Of a stretch of DNA of 28,340 nt, positions 16,403 through 24,353 are shown piece by piece. The stretch comes from Eshraghiella sp045129695. Its GTDB lineage: Bacteria > Bacillota > Clostridia > Lachnospirales > Lachnospiraceae. Position 1 is the first letter of the stretch. Every line of letters starts with the position of its first letter. The notes under the pieces were generated by a model. That model searched no databases. It was not told the DNA's origin and was given only the letters and a program-made list of their open reading frames with translations. The translations under genes and the position numbers were made by a program. The stretch lies in NCBI GenBank assembly GCA_045129695.1, contig JBGVJZ010000022.1, forward strand, positions 1-28,340. Direction: 5' to 3'.

Positions 16403-17025
16403 TATTTGTACCTTTTTCCTTCCTTCTCTTCATAATATATTTTTCCATCCTGAATCAGTCTGAAATCATGTCCATTGATTTCATAGATATTTACACAACA
16501 GTTACGTTGAAAAATACCGGACCACATCTCTTTAATAGGCTGATGATTAAGATTAAGCATTAAAGCCTTATTTAAGGCTCCATGTGCAACAATCAACATT
16601 CTGTCAAGTTTCTCTGACTCCGGAACTACTATCTCTTCAATAAAGCTTCCGGTTCTTGCCACAAGCTCTTCATATGTCTCTCCGCCTTTTGCCGGTATAA
16701 ATTTATCAGGTGCATCAAAAAAATCCGAAAACTCAGCAGGCAGCTCATTTGTCTTAACTCCCTCGTATTCACCAAAAGAAATTTCCAGGAGTCTGTCATC
16801 TGTTTCAATAGGGACATTTCTATCACCTTTAATAATCTCTGCTGTATGATACGCTCTTTTTAGCGGACTTGAAAAAATTCTGTCAAATGTAACATTCTTC
16901 AATGCCTCACCGGTTATTTCAGCAAGTTCAATTCCATATTCATTTAATTCAATATTACTTCTGCCCTGCAATCTTTTATCATTATTCCAGTCAGTTTCTC
17001 CATGTCTTATAATGTATAATTCCAT
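16402..17025 (-). CDS. Histidine phosphatase family protein (phosphoglycerate mutase-like)
   Basis: The 207-residue protein belongs to the branch 1 histidine phosphatases. The catalytic RHGE is at 7-10 with nucleophile H8, RIFSSPLKRAYHTAEII supplies the second Arg, E81 lies in LLEISFGEYEG, and the second His is H148 in IVAHGALN. Relatives include cofactor-dependent phosphoglycerate mutases, alpha-ribazole phosphatase and broad-specificity phosphatases. The short length and divergent C-terminus fit a phosphatase better than a glycolytic mutase, but the substrate is unknown. It lies 9 bp after recG and overlaps the rsmD start by one base. Confidence 0.9.
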   Translation of the reverse strand: MELYIIRHGETDWNNDKRLQGRSNIELNEYGIELAEITGEALKNVTFDRIFSSPLKRAYHTAEIIKGDRNVPIETDDRLLEISFGEYEGVKTNELPAEFSDFFDAPDKFIPAKGGETYEELVARTGSFIEEIVVPESEKLDRMLIVAHGALNKALMLNLNHQPIKEMWSGIFQRNCCVNIYEINGHDFRLIQDGKIYYEEKEGKRYK

Positions 17026-17034
17026 TTAATTCTC

Positions 17035-19092
17035 CTAAATATTAAGGTTGCATATTCCGGTATCCATATACGCCCTGAGGCGGTTACGAAGCGGTATATT
17101 CTCTTCCTGTTCAAGCTCAGGGTCTTTTAACAGCAATTCACCCGCAGTCTCCCCTGCCAGTTTAAGTGTTGCGGCATCAATATAAATATCTGCCAGTGCA
17201 AAATTAAAATCTCCACTCTGCCTTGTTCCAAGCAAATCTCCCGGACCTCTTAGTTTTAAATCCTGCTCCGCTACATAAAAGCCATCATTACTATCCTTAA
17301 GAATCTTAAGTCTTTCCCTTGTAAGCGGGTTTTTCGTATCACTAACAAAAATACAATATGACTGGTCCTTACCTCTCCCGACTCTGCCTCTTAGCTGATG
17401 AAGTCCCGAAAGTCCGAAACGTTCGGCATTTTCCACCATAATAACAGTTGCATTGGGAACATTTATTCCAACCTCAACAACGGTAGTTGATACCAGTATC
17501 TGTATATCTCCCTTTTCAAATGACTCCATTATACTATTCTTTTCCAATGGTTTCATTTTACCATGCAAATACTCTATTTTAACGCCTTTTCCAAAACGTT
17601 TCTTCAGCTTGTCTGCATATTGAACCACATTTTCAAGCTCTGCACCATCATTTGCTTCATTTTCCTGTGCCATTGCACATATAATATATGCCTGATGTCC
17701 CTTTAAAAGTTCGTCATTTATAAATTTGTATGACTTTTCCCTGTAGCTTGTATCCACAACACAATTCTTAATCGGAAGTCTGTTTGACGGCTTCTCATCG
17801 ATAATTGAAATATCCAGATCCCCATATAATATAATTGCAAGTGATCTTGGAATAGGTGTTGCACTCATAACAAGAACATGTGGATTCTCCCCTTTTTTAT
17901 GAAGCTTCTCCCTCTGTAATACACCAAATCTGTGCTGTTCATCTGTTATAACCAGCCCCAGGTGGCTGAAGCTAACCTTATCTGTAATTACCGCATGGGT
18001 ACCGATTACAAAATCCGCTGTTCCATTTTCGATTTTCTCATGCACCTTTCTTTTGGCGGCAGCCGTCATTGAACCTGTCAGAAGTACACAGTTAATATCG
18101 AGACTGTTTTTCCTGATAGTTTCACAAAAAGCTTCATAATGTTGTTTTGCCAATACCTCAGTAGGCGCCATTAATGCTGACTGATATCCTGCATTTGCTG
18201 CATCTGCCATTGCAAGCAATGCGACTATGGTTTTACCTGAACCAACATCTCCCTGTACAAGTCTGTTCATTACATGTGAAGATATCATGTCCTTACTAAT
18301 CTCCTCACAGACCTTTTTCTGTGCATTGGTAAGTTCATAGCCTAAATTGGCAAGAATCGTTGCAGAATATGCCGATTTGGGTATGATAATATCATTGTGT
18401 GCAGCTAAATTTATATTTTTCCTGTTTCTTATTCCAAGAGAAAAAAGTAAGAATTCGTCAAATACAATCCTTTTCCTTGCCCTAGAAAGCTCCTCCATGT
18501 CTTTTGGAAAATGAATTTTCTCCAAAGCCTCATTATTGGACATAAAATTATTACTCTTTAAAATTGTTTCCGGAAGATATTCTTCATAAGAAACCGCCTG
18601 AGCAAGACATTGCTTTATAGCCTTTACAACCAGGTTATTGGTTAGTCCGGCAGTCAGCGGATAAACCGGCTGCATTGAATTTAATTTCTGATTATATTCA
18701 TCCAATGTATACAATACTGGCTGTTCCATAAAAACAAGGTTGCCCCTAAAAGCAACCTTGCCTCTGAATATATATCTGTATCCTTGTTTTAACTGATTCT
18801 TAAGGAAAGGCATATTAAACCATGTTGCACGGATTCGATTTCCCTCTTCATCAGACAACGTCACGGTAAGAATCCTGTACCTGCCTCTGGCATTCAATTC
18901 ACAGGGCGAAACAACTATCCCCTCTAGTGCATATACCTTCTCCTCCGTCATATGACTAACCATAACAGGCTCTTCATATACATCATAAGTCCTTGGATAG
19001 AATTTCAGCAAATCATCAGTATTGTATACATTAAGCTTATGGAACAGCTGTTCACTTTTCTCTCCAATACCTTTTAATTCACGAATATTCAT
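17035..19092 (-). CDS. recG: ATP-dependent DNA helicase RecG
   Basis: RecG is a superfamily 2 translocase that remodels stalled replication forks and branched DNA. With the ATG at 19092 it has 685 residues, close to the Bacillus protein (682). The N-terminal wedge domain begins MNIRELKGIGEKSEQLFHKL. Helicase motifs are QGDVGSGKTIVAL (Walker A), ITDEQHRFGV (DEQH box), MSATPIPRSLA, and VSTTVVEVGINVPNATVIMV. The C-terminal region has LHQLRGRVGRGKDQSYC and RGPGDLLGTRQSG. The frame extends upstream to 19143, but that would overlap the fakA-like gene by 44 bp; 19092 leaves a 7-bp gap and gives the expected N-terminus. The gene order yloU-fakA-recG is conserved in Firmicutes. Confidence 0.97.
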   Translation of the reverse strand: MNIRELKGIGEKSEQLFHKLNVYNTDDLLKFYPRTYDVYEEPVMVSHMTEEKVYALEGIVVSPCELNARGRYRILTVTLSDEEGNRIRATWFNMPFLKNQLKQGYRYIFRGKVAFRGNLVFMEQPVLYTLDEYNQKLNSMQPVYPLTAGLTNNLVVKAIKQCLAQAVSYEEYLPETILKSNNFMSNNEALEKIHFPKDMEELSRARKRIVFDEFLLFSLGIRNRKNINLAAHNDIIIPKSAYSATILANLGYELTNAQKKVCEEISKDMISSHVMNRLVQGDVGSGKTIVALLAMADAANAGYQSALMAPTEVLAKQHYEAFCETIRKNSLDINCVLLTGSMTAAAKRKVHEKIENGTADFVIGTHAVITDKVSFSHLGLVITDEQHRFGVLQREKLHKKGENPHVLVMSATPIPRSLAIILYGDLDISIIDEKPSNRLPIKNCVVDTSYREKSYKFINDELLKGHQAYIICAMAQENEANDGAELENVVQYADKLKKRFGKGVKIEYLHGKMKPLEKNSIMESFEKGDIQILVSTTVVEVGINVPNATVIMVENAERFGLSGLHQLRGRVGRGKDQSYCIFVSDTKNPLTRERLKILKDSNDGFYVAEQDLKLRGPGDLLGTRQSGDFNFALADIYIDAATLKLAGETAGELLLKDPELEQEENIPLRNRLRAYMDTGICNLNI

Positions 19093-19099
19093 ATTCTCT

Positions 19100-20809
19100 C
19101 TATTCCACTGATAAAATATAATAGTAAACCGGCTGACCGCCATAATTCACTTCAACATCCACATCAGGATATAATGCTGATAACGCCTCTGCAATTGCAT
19201 TGGCAGCAGTCTCTTCAACCTCAGCGCCATAATATATGCTGATTAACTCAGATTCATCATCCACAAGCTGTGAAACCAGATCGACAGTTACATCAGCAAT
19301 CTCTGAACCGACTGCAAGGATTGTCTTATCTCCGATTCCCATGATATCGCCCTGTTTGATTACTTTATCATCAATCTCTGTATCTCTTACAGCATAGGTT
19401 ACTGATGCAGATTTTACATATTCAAGTTCTTCCGACATAAGTTCAAGATTCTTTTCCGGTTCTGCCCCTTCTGAAAATACTACAAGTGAAGCGATTCCCT
19501 GCGGAACAGTCTTGGTTGGAACTACTATTATATTCTTATCCTCAACAATACTCTTTGCCTGCTGTGCAGCAAGAATGATATTGGAATTATTAGGGAGGAT
19601 AAAAATATTATCCGCATGAACCTTATCAATGGCGTTTAACATATCCTCCGTACTCGGATTCATTGTCTGTCCGCCTTCGATTACATAATCAACACCAAGG
19701 CTTGTGAAAATTTCACTAAGACCTTCACCAGCTGAAACAGAGATAAAGCCGTATTTCTTATTAGTAACAGGCTCTTCTTCAACTGTTTCTGTTACACTCT
19801 CCTGTGTTTCTGCCGCATTCTTTGCATTCTGTTCCGCAATCTTGGACGCATTGGCAATAACACGCTCATGATGCTCTTCTCTCATGTTATCAACCTTCAT
19901 TCTTGTAAGAGAACCGAATGTGAGTCCCTTCTCAAATGCAAGGCCCGGATGATTAGTGTGAACATGAACTTTAATAATCTCATCATCTGACACAAGAACA
20001 ATTGAATCACCGATTGATTCAAGATATGACTTAAATTCAGCCTCTTTAGCTGCATCATATTTCTTCTCAATCATAACAATAAATTCAGTACAGTATCCGA
20101 ATTTAATATCGACTTCTTCAACGCCCTGTGCAGAAATATCAGCATTGGCTGCCGGTCTTCCCTTACTGACAACAGCTTCAAAATTAATCTCCTTACCAAG
20201 TAATGCATCATAAGCACCCTTCATAACCTGCATAAGGCCCTGTCCGCCTGAGTCAACAACGCCTGCCTGTTTAAGAACGGGAAGCATATCAGGAGTCTTT
20301 TCAAGAACGACATCACCATGACGGATAACAGCATCCATTAACTTCTCAAGGTCTTTCTCCCTGCCTGCAAGTTCCTGAATCTTCTCAGCCATTCCTCTTG
20401 CTACGGTAAGAATAGTTCCTTCCTTCGGCTTCATAACTGCCTTATATGCAGTTTCAACAGCCTTCTGGAAAGCTTCTGCAATTACTTCTGAATCCACTTC
20501 ATCATATTCACGGATTACCTTTGTAAAACCTCTAAGTAACTGTGAAAGAATAACTCCTGAGTTACCTCTTGCGCCTCTTAATGAACCACCTGAAATAGCC
20601 TTAGCCAGTGATTCCATTGTAGGATTATCCAGTCCGTTAACTTCTTTGGCAGCGGACATAATTGTAAGAGTCATGTTGGTTCCCGTGTCTCCGTCAGGAA
20701 CAGGGAAAACATTCAAATCATTAATCCATTCTTTCTTTGCTTCAAGATTAGCCGCACCGGCAAGAAAAAGTTTCTTCAACGCCTTTGCGTCTATTTTCAT
20801 TGTTGCCAC
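19100..20809 (-). CDS. fakA: Fatty acid kinase catalytic subunit FakA (DAK2/YloV family)
   Basis: FakA transfers phosphate from ATP to fatty acids bound to a DegV-type partner (FakB), producing acyl-phosphate for phospholipid synthesis. The 569-residue protein has an N-terminal DAK2 nucleotide domain with LNVFPVPDGDTGTNM (metal-binding D39, D41 and N45) and SGGSLRGARGNSGVILSQLL. A middle domain carries DSGGQGLMQVMKGAYDALLG, then a histidine-containing region (IIKVHVHTNHPG). The C-terminal domain holds IFILPNNSNIILAAQQA. The start is GTG at 20809, because AAGGAGG lies 9 nt upstream; the ATG three codons later would be 18 nt from it. No fakB is in the window, which is usual. The neighbour yloU is 20 bp upstream. 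Confidence 0.92.
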   Translation of the reverse strand: MATMKIDAKALKKLFLAGAANLEAKKEWINDLNVFPVPDGDTGTNMTLTIMSAAKEVNGLDNPTMESLAKAISGGSLRGARGNSGVILSQLLRGFTKVIREYDEVDSEVIAEAFQKAVETAYKAVMKPKEGTILTVARGMAEKIQELAGREKDLEKLMDAVIRHGDVVLEKTPDMLPVLKQAGVVDSGGQGLMQVMKGAYDALLGKEINFEAVVSKGRPAANADISAQGVEEVDIKFGYCTEFIVMIEKKYDAAKEAEFKSYLESIGDSIVLVSDDEIIKVHVHTNHPGLAFEKGLTFGSLTRMKVDNMREEHHERVIANASKIAEQNAKNAAETQESVTETVEEEPVTNKKYGFISVSAGEGLSEIFTSLGVDYVIEGGQTMNPSTEDMLNAIDKVHADNIFILPNNSNIILAAQQAKSIVEDKNIIVVPTKTVPQGIASLVVFSEGAEPEKNLELMSEELEYVKSASVTYAVRDTEIDDKVIKQGDIMGIGDKTILAVGSEIADVTVDLVSQLVDDESELISIYYGAEVEETAANAIAEALSALYPDVDVEVNYGGQPVYYYILSVE

Positions 20810-20829
20810 TTCTTAGATCCTCCTTAACA

Positions 20830-21189
20830 TTAGTCGATGATTCTGACACCTTCAACATATACATTAATTCTACCAACTTTAAGTCCGGTAAATTCTTCTA
20901 ATTTATATTTTACATTATGAACAAGATTATCTGCTACTGTAGAAATGCTTACACCATAAGCAACGATAACATGAAAATCAATTATCAGTTTGTTATCTGC
21001 ATCAACCGTAACATTAATGCCCTGTGTGAGACTCTCTTTCCTCAATAATTTAACAATTCCGTCCTTGACACTTATGGTTGCCATACCAACAATACCAAAA
21101 CATTCAACTGCTGTGGCACCGGCATATTTTGCAATCACGTCATTATCAACATGAATCTCACCATACTGATTATCAATATGTCCCTTCAT
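20830..21189 (-). CDS. Asp23/Gls24 family protein (YloU-like)
   Basis: The 119-residue protein belongs to the Asp23/Gls24 family, small cytoplasmic or membrane-associated proteins linked to envelope stress. Motifs are the start MKGHIDNQYGEIHVDNDVIA, the core AVECFGIVGMATISVKDGI, and the tail VDADNKLIIDFHVIVAYGVS with VHNVKYKLEEFTGLKVGRINV. It is in the conserved yloU-fakA-recG order, so YloU is the best label, but biochemical function is not established in this group. The start has AGGAGG at good spacing. It should head a transcript running through fakA, recG, the histidine phosphatase and rsmD. Confidence 0.9.
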   Translation of the reverse strand: MKGHIDNQYGEIHVDNDVIAKYAGATAVECFGIVGMATISVKDGIVKLLRKESLTQGINVTVDADNKLIIDFHVIVAYGVSISTVADNLVHNVKYKLEEFTGLKVGRINVYVEGVRIID

Positions 21190-21226
21190 AGTCAGTTCCT
21201 CCTAAAATATATAGTTTTTCTTATCT

Positions 21227-21232
21227 ATTATA
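21227..21232 (-). promoter_or_regulatory. Consensus -10 upstream of the YloU-like gene
   Basis: On the minus strand a perfect TATAAT lies about 38 bp upstream of the start codon. No good -35 is found at 16-18 bp, and TTGCAT is only 9 bp away. The position, between the rpmB terminator and the YloU-like gene, supports a promoter for the yloU-fakA-recG unit, but the -35 is unresolved. Confidence 0.45.
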
Positions 21233-21275
21233 ACCTATTTTATGCAAAAATGGAACTAATATTTTCTTTTATACA

Positions 21276-21313
21276 AAACAAAAAAACCGAAGGTTATTAA
21301 AGCCCTCGGTTTT
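21276..21313 (-). terminator. Intrinsic terminator of rpmB
   Basis: On the minus strand there is an 11-bp stem (arms AAAACCGAGGG and CCTTCGGTTTT, one G-U pair) with a 9-nt loop, followed by a run of T. It begins 11 bp after the rpmB stop codon. It separates rpmB from the yloU-fakA-recG unit. Confidence 0.9.
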
Positions 21314-21323
21314 ATCTGTCAAA

Positions 21324-21509
21324 TTAAGCTCTTTCTACTGCGCCTGATCTTAAACAAGAAGTACATACATACATCTTTTTAGCCTGGCCATTAACCTTAA
21401 CCTTTACAGATTTTACATTTGATTTCCACATTTTGTTTGATCTTCTGTGTGAATGACTTACTTTGATTCCAAAGTGAGCACCTTTATCACAAATAGCACA
21501 TTTAGCCAT
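21324..21509 (-). CDS. rpmB: 50S ribosomal protein L28
   Basis: L28 is a small basic protein of the large ribosomal subunit. The 61-residue product matches the family across its length (MAKCAICDKGAHFGIKVSHS, then RRSNKMWKSNVKSVKV). It is the zinc-binding C+ form: cysteine pairs C4/C7 and C49/C52 would form a ribbon. In bacteria with paired L28 forms, the C+ copy is repressed by Zur while a C- copy replaces it under zinc shortage, but I see no Zur-like operator here. It is transcribed alone, with its own promoter and a strong terminator. Its GGAGG ribosome binding site is at 7-nt spacing. Confidence 0.98.
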   Translation of the reverse strand: MAKCAICDKGAHFGIKVSHSHRRSNKMWKSNVKSVKVKVNGQAKKMYVCTSCLRSGAVERA

Positions 21510-21560
21510 GTTTGCACCTCCTTTAAGATATTAAACCTAAACAGGCTCACAACGAAGATT

Positions 21561-21589
21561 ATAATAGCAGATTATTTTATTAAATGCAA
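21561..21589 (-). promoter_or_regulatory. Extended -10 promoter of rpmB
   Basis: On the minus strand -35 TTGCAT (21589-21584) is followed by 17 bp and -10 TATTAT (21566-21561), with TG one base upstream. A TATAAT overlaps three bases downstream. The predicted start leaves a leader of about 45 nt before rpmB. The -35 lies about 20 bp past the stop of the small membrane protein gene. Confidence 0.7.
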
Positions 21590-21607
21590 GTCTTTTTTTA
21601 ATATTTA

Positions 21608-21766
21608 TTATCTTTTTTTCTTACAGGTATCTGAAGTAAATAAATTATATCCCAAAATAAGCAGAACAATTATGGTAACAATTTCCCAATAACGCTTGGT
21701 TATAAAGATTCCTATAAATATTCCCACAGCTATAAAAAACATTGCAAAGCCAAGTATTCTTCTCAT
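21608..21766 (-). CDS. Small two-helix membrane protein (52 residues)
   Basis: On the minus strand an open frame from the ATG at 21766-21764 to the TAA at 21610-21608 encodes MRRILGFAMFFIAVGIFIGI and onward, ending in a KKKR tail. Two hydrophobic segments (about residues 4-22 and 27-42) are joined by TKRYWE, giving a small hairpin membrane protein. The sequence resembles a short protein common in clostridia (MRR-xx-GFxxFxxAxG ... LLxLGYNLF) whose function I do not know. The Shine-Dalgarno site is weak. The start overlaps the end of the read-through GNAT frame as ATGA, suggesting coupled translation or a remnant of an older gene order. The positive ends predict both termini in the cytoplasm. 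Confidence 0.65.
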   Translation of the reverse strand: MRRILGFAMFFIAVGIFIGIFITKRYWEIVTIIVLLILGYNLFTSDTCKKKR

Positions 21767-22071
21767 AAACAGACCCGATAAATTTGTCTTAGTCTATTAT
21801 ATGAAAGGAAATCCCCAATATATACTTGTTTTAGTCTTTTAAACTCCTTTCTGTCATGAAAATCGTTCTCTATTACGCCAAGGCCGCCTATTATCTCGTC
21901 ATTCTTCATTGCAATATACCATTGCGGAACAGCCTACGTATTAAGCAGACATTCTTCCATACTTTCAATGTATGCTTCCTTAAGTATCTGCCATTTCGCA
22001 TGAAACCAATCCGCTGCTCTCTCTTTTAATTCTTCATGTTCCTGTATTTTAATCATTTCATATTTCTTCAT
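21763..22071 (-). pseudogene. GNAT N-acetyltransferase remnant (in-frame TAG and truncated)
   Basis: The minus-strand frame begins MKKYEMIKIQEHEELKERAA and resembles the N-terminal half of a GNAT acetyltransferase. After 45 codons a TAG (21936-21934) interrupts it. The frame then resumes with AVPQWYIAMKNDEIIGGLGV and IENDFHDRKEF, again typical GNAT sequence (usually followed by a beta-strand with CxLYVE and the QGIG acetyl-CoA loop). Those parts are missing: after DRKEF the frame departs and ends at a TGA overlapping the next ATG. So there are two defects, a nonsense codon and loss of the acetyl-CoA-binding half. The start overlaps the lipoprotein stop as ATGA, so the intact gene was probably translationally coupled to it. 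A sequencing error could explain the TAG but not the missing half. Confidence 0.8.
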
Positions 22072-22928
22072 TTTATCTTATCTCCAAATACTTCTCTGTA
22101 ATTATTATAGAACTCTACTGTATTAGATTCCGGCTGTGTCTGAATATTTGTAACGAAAAATTCTTTTCCGTCTGCTTCAAAATAATAACACATAACCCAA
22201 GTGTCAGCATTCGGGTTATAATTATCCTCAACCTGAGTTGCATCTCCCACAGCAATTCCGGTTTCACTGAGCCGCATTTTTTCCTTACCGATATAAACGG
22301 CATTCTCATTATATTCTTTGGCTTTTTCCCAATAGAAATATTCCGTTCTCATCTCAGGAGTCATCCACATATCATACTCGGCACTATAACATCCGATTTC
22401 ATTCTCATACATATCATACACATAAGTATCCTTATAAAGCCAGTATTCTCTTGTATCATATGATTCAAACAATTTCTGTACTTCCGCTGAAACCTCCGGT
22501 GCAGAATCCGTATCATCCGAAAGATAATAAACCTCTCTAGGATAGTAATAATTAGCCGAATTATCAGTTTGTATATCTACTCCATATACAGCTTCAAGCT
22601 CTGTAAGCTCATCTTCAATCTGTGATAATATGTAATCATAATATTCTTCATCAAAAGTACTTTCCTTACTCTCTATTTCTCCAAGCACTGAACCATCACA
22701 ACCAATTTCTCTCATATAACTGGTTATCTGGTATTCAAAACCATATTGAGAATCCTTGAAATAATATATTCTCTTATCTTCACTTATTTTCTCCTGTTTT
22801 ATTAATACAGCTCCTCCATATTCAGAATTTGCATAAGCAGTAATCTCAATCGGATTAGCCGGACTACAGGAAAAAAACACCATAGATATAAATATTAATA
22901 ACAAAACCCCAAAAATTTTTTTCTTCAT
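22068..22928 (-). CDS. Putative lipoprotein of unknown function
   Basis: The 286-residue protein starts with a lipoprotein signal: basic MKKK, a hydrophobic core (IFGVLLLIFISMVFF) and a cysteine at residue 21 preceded by FFS. The lipobox is imperfect but fits the usual size of small residues before Cys. The mature part is acidic and rich in Tyr, with DEEYYDYILSQIEDELTELE, SANYYYPREVYYLSDDTD and EMRTEYFYWEKAKEYNENAV. I recognise no catalytic motif. It should be anchored outside the membrane. The start has AGAGGGTG upstream, and the gene follows the large inverted repeat. It is followed by the decayed acetyltransferase, with which it overlaps by 4 bases. Confidence 0.75.
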   Translation of the reverse strand: MKKKIFGVLLLIFISMVFFSCSPANPIEITAYANSEYGGAVLIKQEKISEDKRIYYFKDSQYGFEYQITSYMREIGCDGSVLGEIESKESTFDEEYYDYILSQIEDELTELEAVYGVDIQTDNSANYYYPREVYYLSDDTDSAPEVSAEVQKLFESYDTREYWLYKDTYVYDMYENEIGCYSAEYDMWMTPEMRTEYFYWEKAKEYNENAVYIGKEKMRLSETGIAVGDATQVEDNYNPNADTWVMCYYFEADGKEFFVTNIQTQPESNTVEFYNNYREVFGDKIK

Positions 22929-22956
22929 AAAATCACCCTCTAAAAACAGTATATAT

Positions 22957-23036
22957 AAAAATTCTTTTTAAAAGAGACATTCGTACCGCTGCGTGGCACA
23001 ACGAACGCGAGTGTGTCTCTTATAAAAAGAATTTTT
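22957..23036. repeat. Large imperfect palindrome with GC-rich structured loop
   Basis: Two 23-bp arms (22957-22979 and 23014-23036) are reverse complements with one mismatch; the arms begin AAAAATTC and end GAGACA. The 34-nt centre is GC-rich (21 of 34 bases) against an AT-rich background. It contains a second pair, TTCGT (22980-22984) and ACGAA (23001-23005), that would extend the stem past an 8-nt bulge. The A-run before and T-run after suit a bidirectional terminator. It begins 7 bp after the GerW-like stop codon, so termination of that unit is likely. The complex loop suggests a dispersed repeat or MITE-like element that has taken on this role. I see no target-site duplication and no second copy in the window. 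Confidence 0.8.
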
Positions 23037-23043
23037 TTGCATC

Positions 23044-23436
23044 TTATTTTGTTGCATTCTCTACTGCTTCTTCAACCTCAGGGTCCTTGCCCTTACCACC
23101 GATTATTTTTCCAAGCTTGTCCACTGCCTCAGGAATCAGATCAATAAGCTTTGAAACAGAATCCTGATTCTTAATATTAACAAGTCTTGTTACGCCATCG
23201 TGAATTACCAGAACAGCACTTGGACTCATCTTGCCGCCCAAACCTCCTGCTGCTGAATTCTTATGTTCATTGGTTCCGGCTCCTGCCGCAACACCGAAAC
23301 TCACATCCACAAGTGGAAGAATAATTGTGTCATTAACTGTTACAGGCTCTCCAACAACTGTTTTAGCTGAAAGGAAACCATCCATTCCCTTAAATAAAGA
23401 TGCTACTGTTGAATCAAATTTAGTATTCTCTGCCAT
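23044..23436 (-). CDS. GerW/YtfJ family protein
   Basis: This 130-residue protein belongs to the GerW (YtfJ) family, needed for spore germination in Bacillus. Motifs are DSTVASLFKGMDGFLSAKTV near the N-terminus, then GEPVTVNDTIILPLVDVSFG, a Gly/Ala-rich segment (VAAGAGTNEHKNSAAGGLGG), and KMSPSAVLVIHDGVTRLVNI. The frame is open upstream to 23466, but ATG 23436 has AGGAGG at 9-nt spacing and avoids overlap with the DUF2953 gene. The pair DUF2953-GerW matches ytfI-ytfJ of Bacillus. Family members also occur in bacteria that do not sporulate, so presence does not prove spore formation. It ends just before the large palindrome. Confidence 0.9.
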   Translation of the reverse strand: MAENTKFDSTVASLFKGMDGFLSAKTVVGEPVTVNDTIILPLVDVSFGVAAGAGTNEHKNSAAGGLGGKMSPSAVLVIHDGVTRLVNIKNQDSVSKLIDLIPEAVDKLGKIIGGKGKDPEVEEAVENATK

Positions 23437-23455
23437 AATAATTGCCCTCCTAAAA

Positions 23456-24352
23456 TTATAAAACATCGTCGATTACGACTTTTAATTTATCATTACTATA
23501 CAACTCAAGTACCCATACAATAACCTTAAAAACGCTGACATGTCCTTTAAATCCTGCATTCAGTTCAAAAACTTTATTTTCAAAATCAGGCTCAATTATC
23601 AGATCCGCGCCTATCAAAGCTGCAGCGGCATATGTGATTCCAAGTATCTCACCGGTATTAGCCGGGTCATCTGTTCCGAACTTCATTCTTACCTTAAGCT
23701 TATTATTAACGAGAAAAGAAACCGGCTGCTTAATCATTTTAAGAGCATATATAACAGCCTCCTGGTTCTCCTTGTCTTTAATCTGGTCAAGAATCGCTTT
23801 CAGATTGTCAATATAATATATGATTTTCTGCTTAATGCCATTATAAATGGATTTAATGCGTTTGAAAATATCTTTTTTATTTTTATTTCCATTTTTGGAA
23901 TTTTTATACTGTTCTGACTGATTTGTCTCTATTACTGGAGTATCCTCCTTCGGCTCATTAACTGTTTTAACAGGGGGCGTTTCAGACTTTTCCACTGTTC
24001 CTGCCCTTGCCTCATTCATTTGCTGACGTTGCCGCTTCTGTCGCTTTTTGGCCTTACGCTTTGCTTTTTTTATTTTCTTCTTCTGCCTGACAGCTTCATC
24101 CTCGTCATCATCAATTTTTTCCCAAAGAACACGCAAATAATAATCAAGCTCGTCATTTTCATAATTAAGAAAGCCATATACAAATCTGAAGATATGGCAT
24201 ACCTTTATTTTAATAAACAAATCCTCTTTATATGTTATTTTACCCTTATAAAAAATCGGTGAAGATAGTATAATTGCAATTACAGCAATTACAAGCAGGA
24301 TTAAACCACCTATAACAATTCCGATTATTTTTAGTACATGAAGAAATTCCAT
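23456..24352 (-). CDS. DUF2953 membrane protein (YtfI-like)
   Basis: The 298-residue protein has one N-terminal membrane helix (about residues 8-29, KIIGIVIGGLILLVIAVIAI) followed by YKGKITYKEDLFIKIKVCHI. A very basic patch near 91-110 (KKKIKKAKRKAKKRQKRQRQ) and a low-complexity linker follow. The C-terminal half, KQPVSFLVNNKLKVRMKFGT then NTGEILGITYAAAALIGADL, matches the DUF2953 domain. The context just upstream of GerW/YtfJ agrees with B. subtilis ytfI. The function is unknown; a spore or membrane role is inferred from the partner. The start has AAGGA at 5-nt spacing, and the previous gene ends 1 bp upstream. Confidence 0.85.
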   Translation of the reverse strand: MEFLHVLKIIGIVIGGLILLVIAVIAIILSSPIFYKGKITYKEDLFIKIKVCHIFRFVYGFLNYENDELDYYLRVLWEKIDDDEDEAVRQKKKIKKAKRKAKKRQKRQRQQMNEARAGTVEKSETPPVKTVNEPKEDTPVIETNQSEQYKNSKNGNKNKKDIFKRIKSIYNGIKQKIIYYIDNLKAILDQIKDKENQEAVIYALKMIKQPVSFLVNNKLKVRMKFGTDDPANTGEILGITYAAAALIGADLIIEPDFENKVFELNAGFKGHVSVFKVIVWVLELYSNDKLKVVIDDVL

Positions 24353-24353
24353 A

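Noticed and set aside
21771..21842. Direct repeat AGACTAARACAA, two copies 42 bp apart
   Set aside because: Twelve bases with one difference in AT-rich decayed sequence is weak. I see no inverted ends or element between them.
21934..21936. TAG read as pyrrolysine or suppressed in the GNAT frame
   Set aside because: The catalytic half of the protein is also missing, so decay explains both. Nothing in the window points to TAG recoding.
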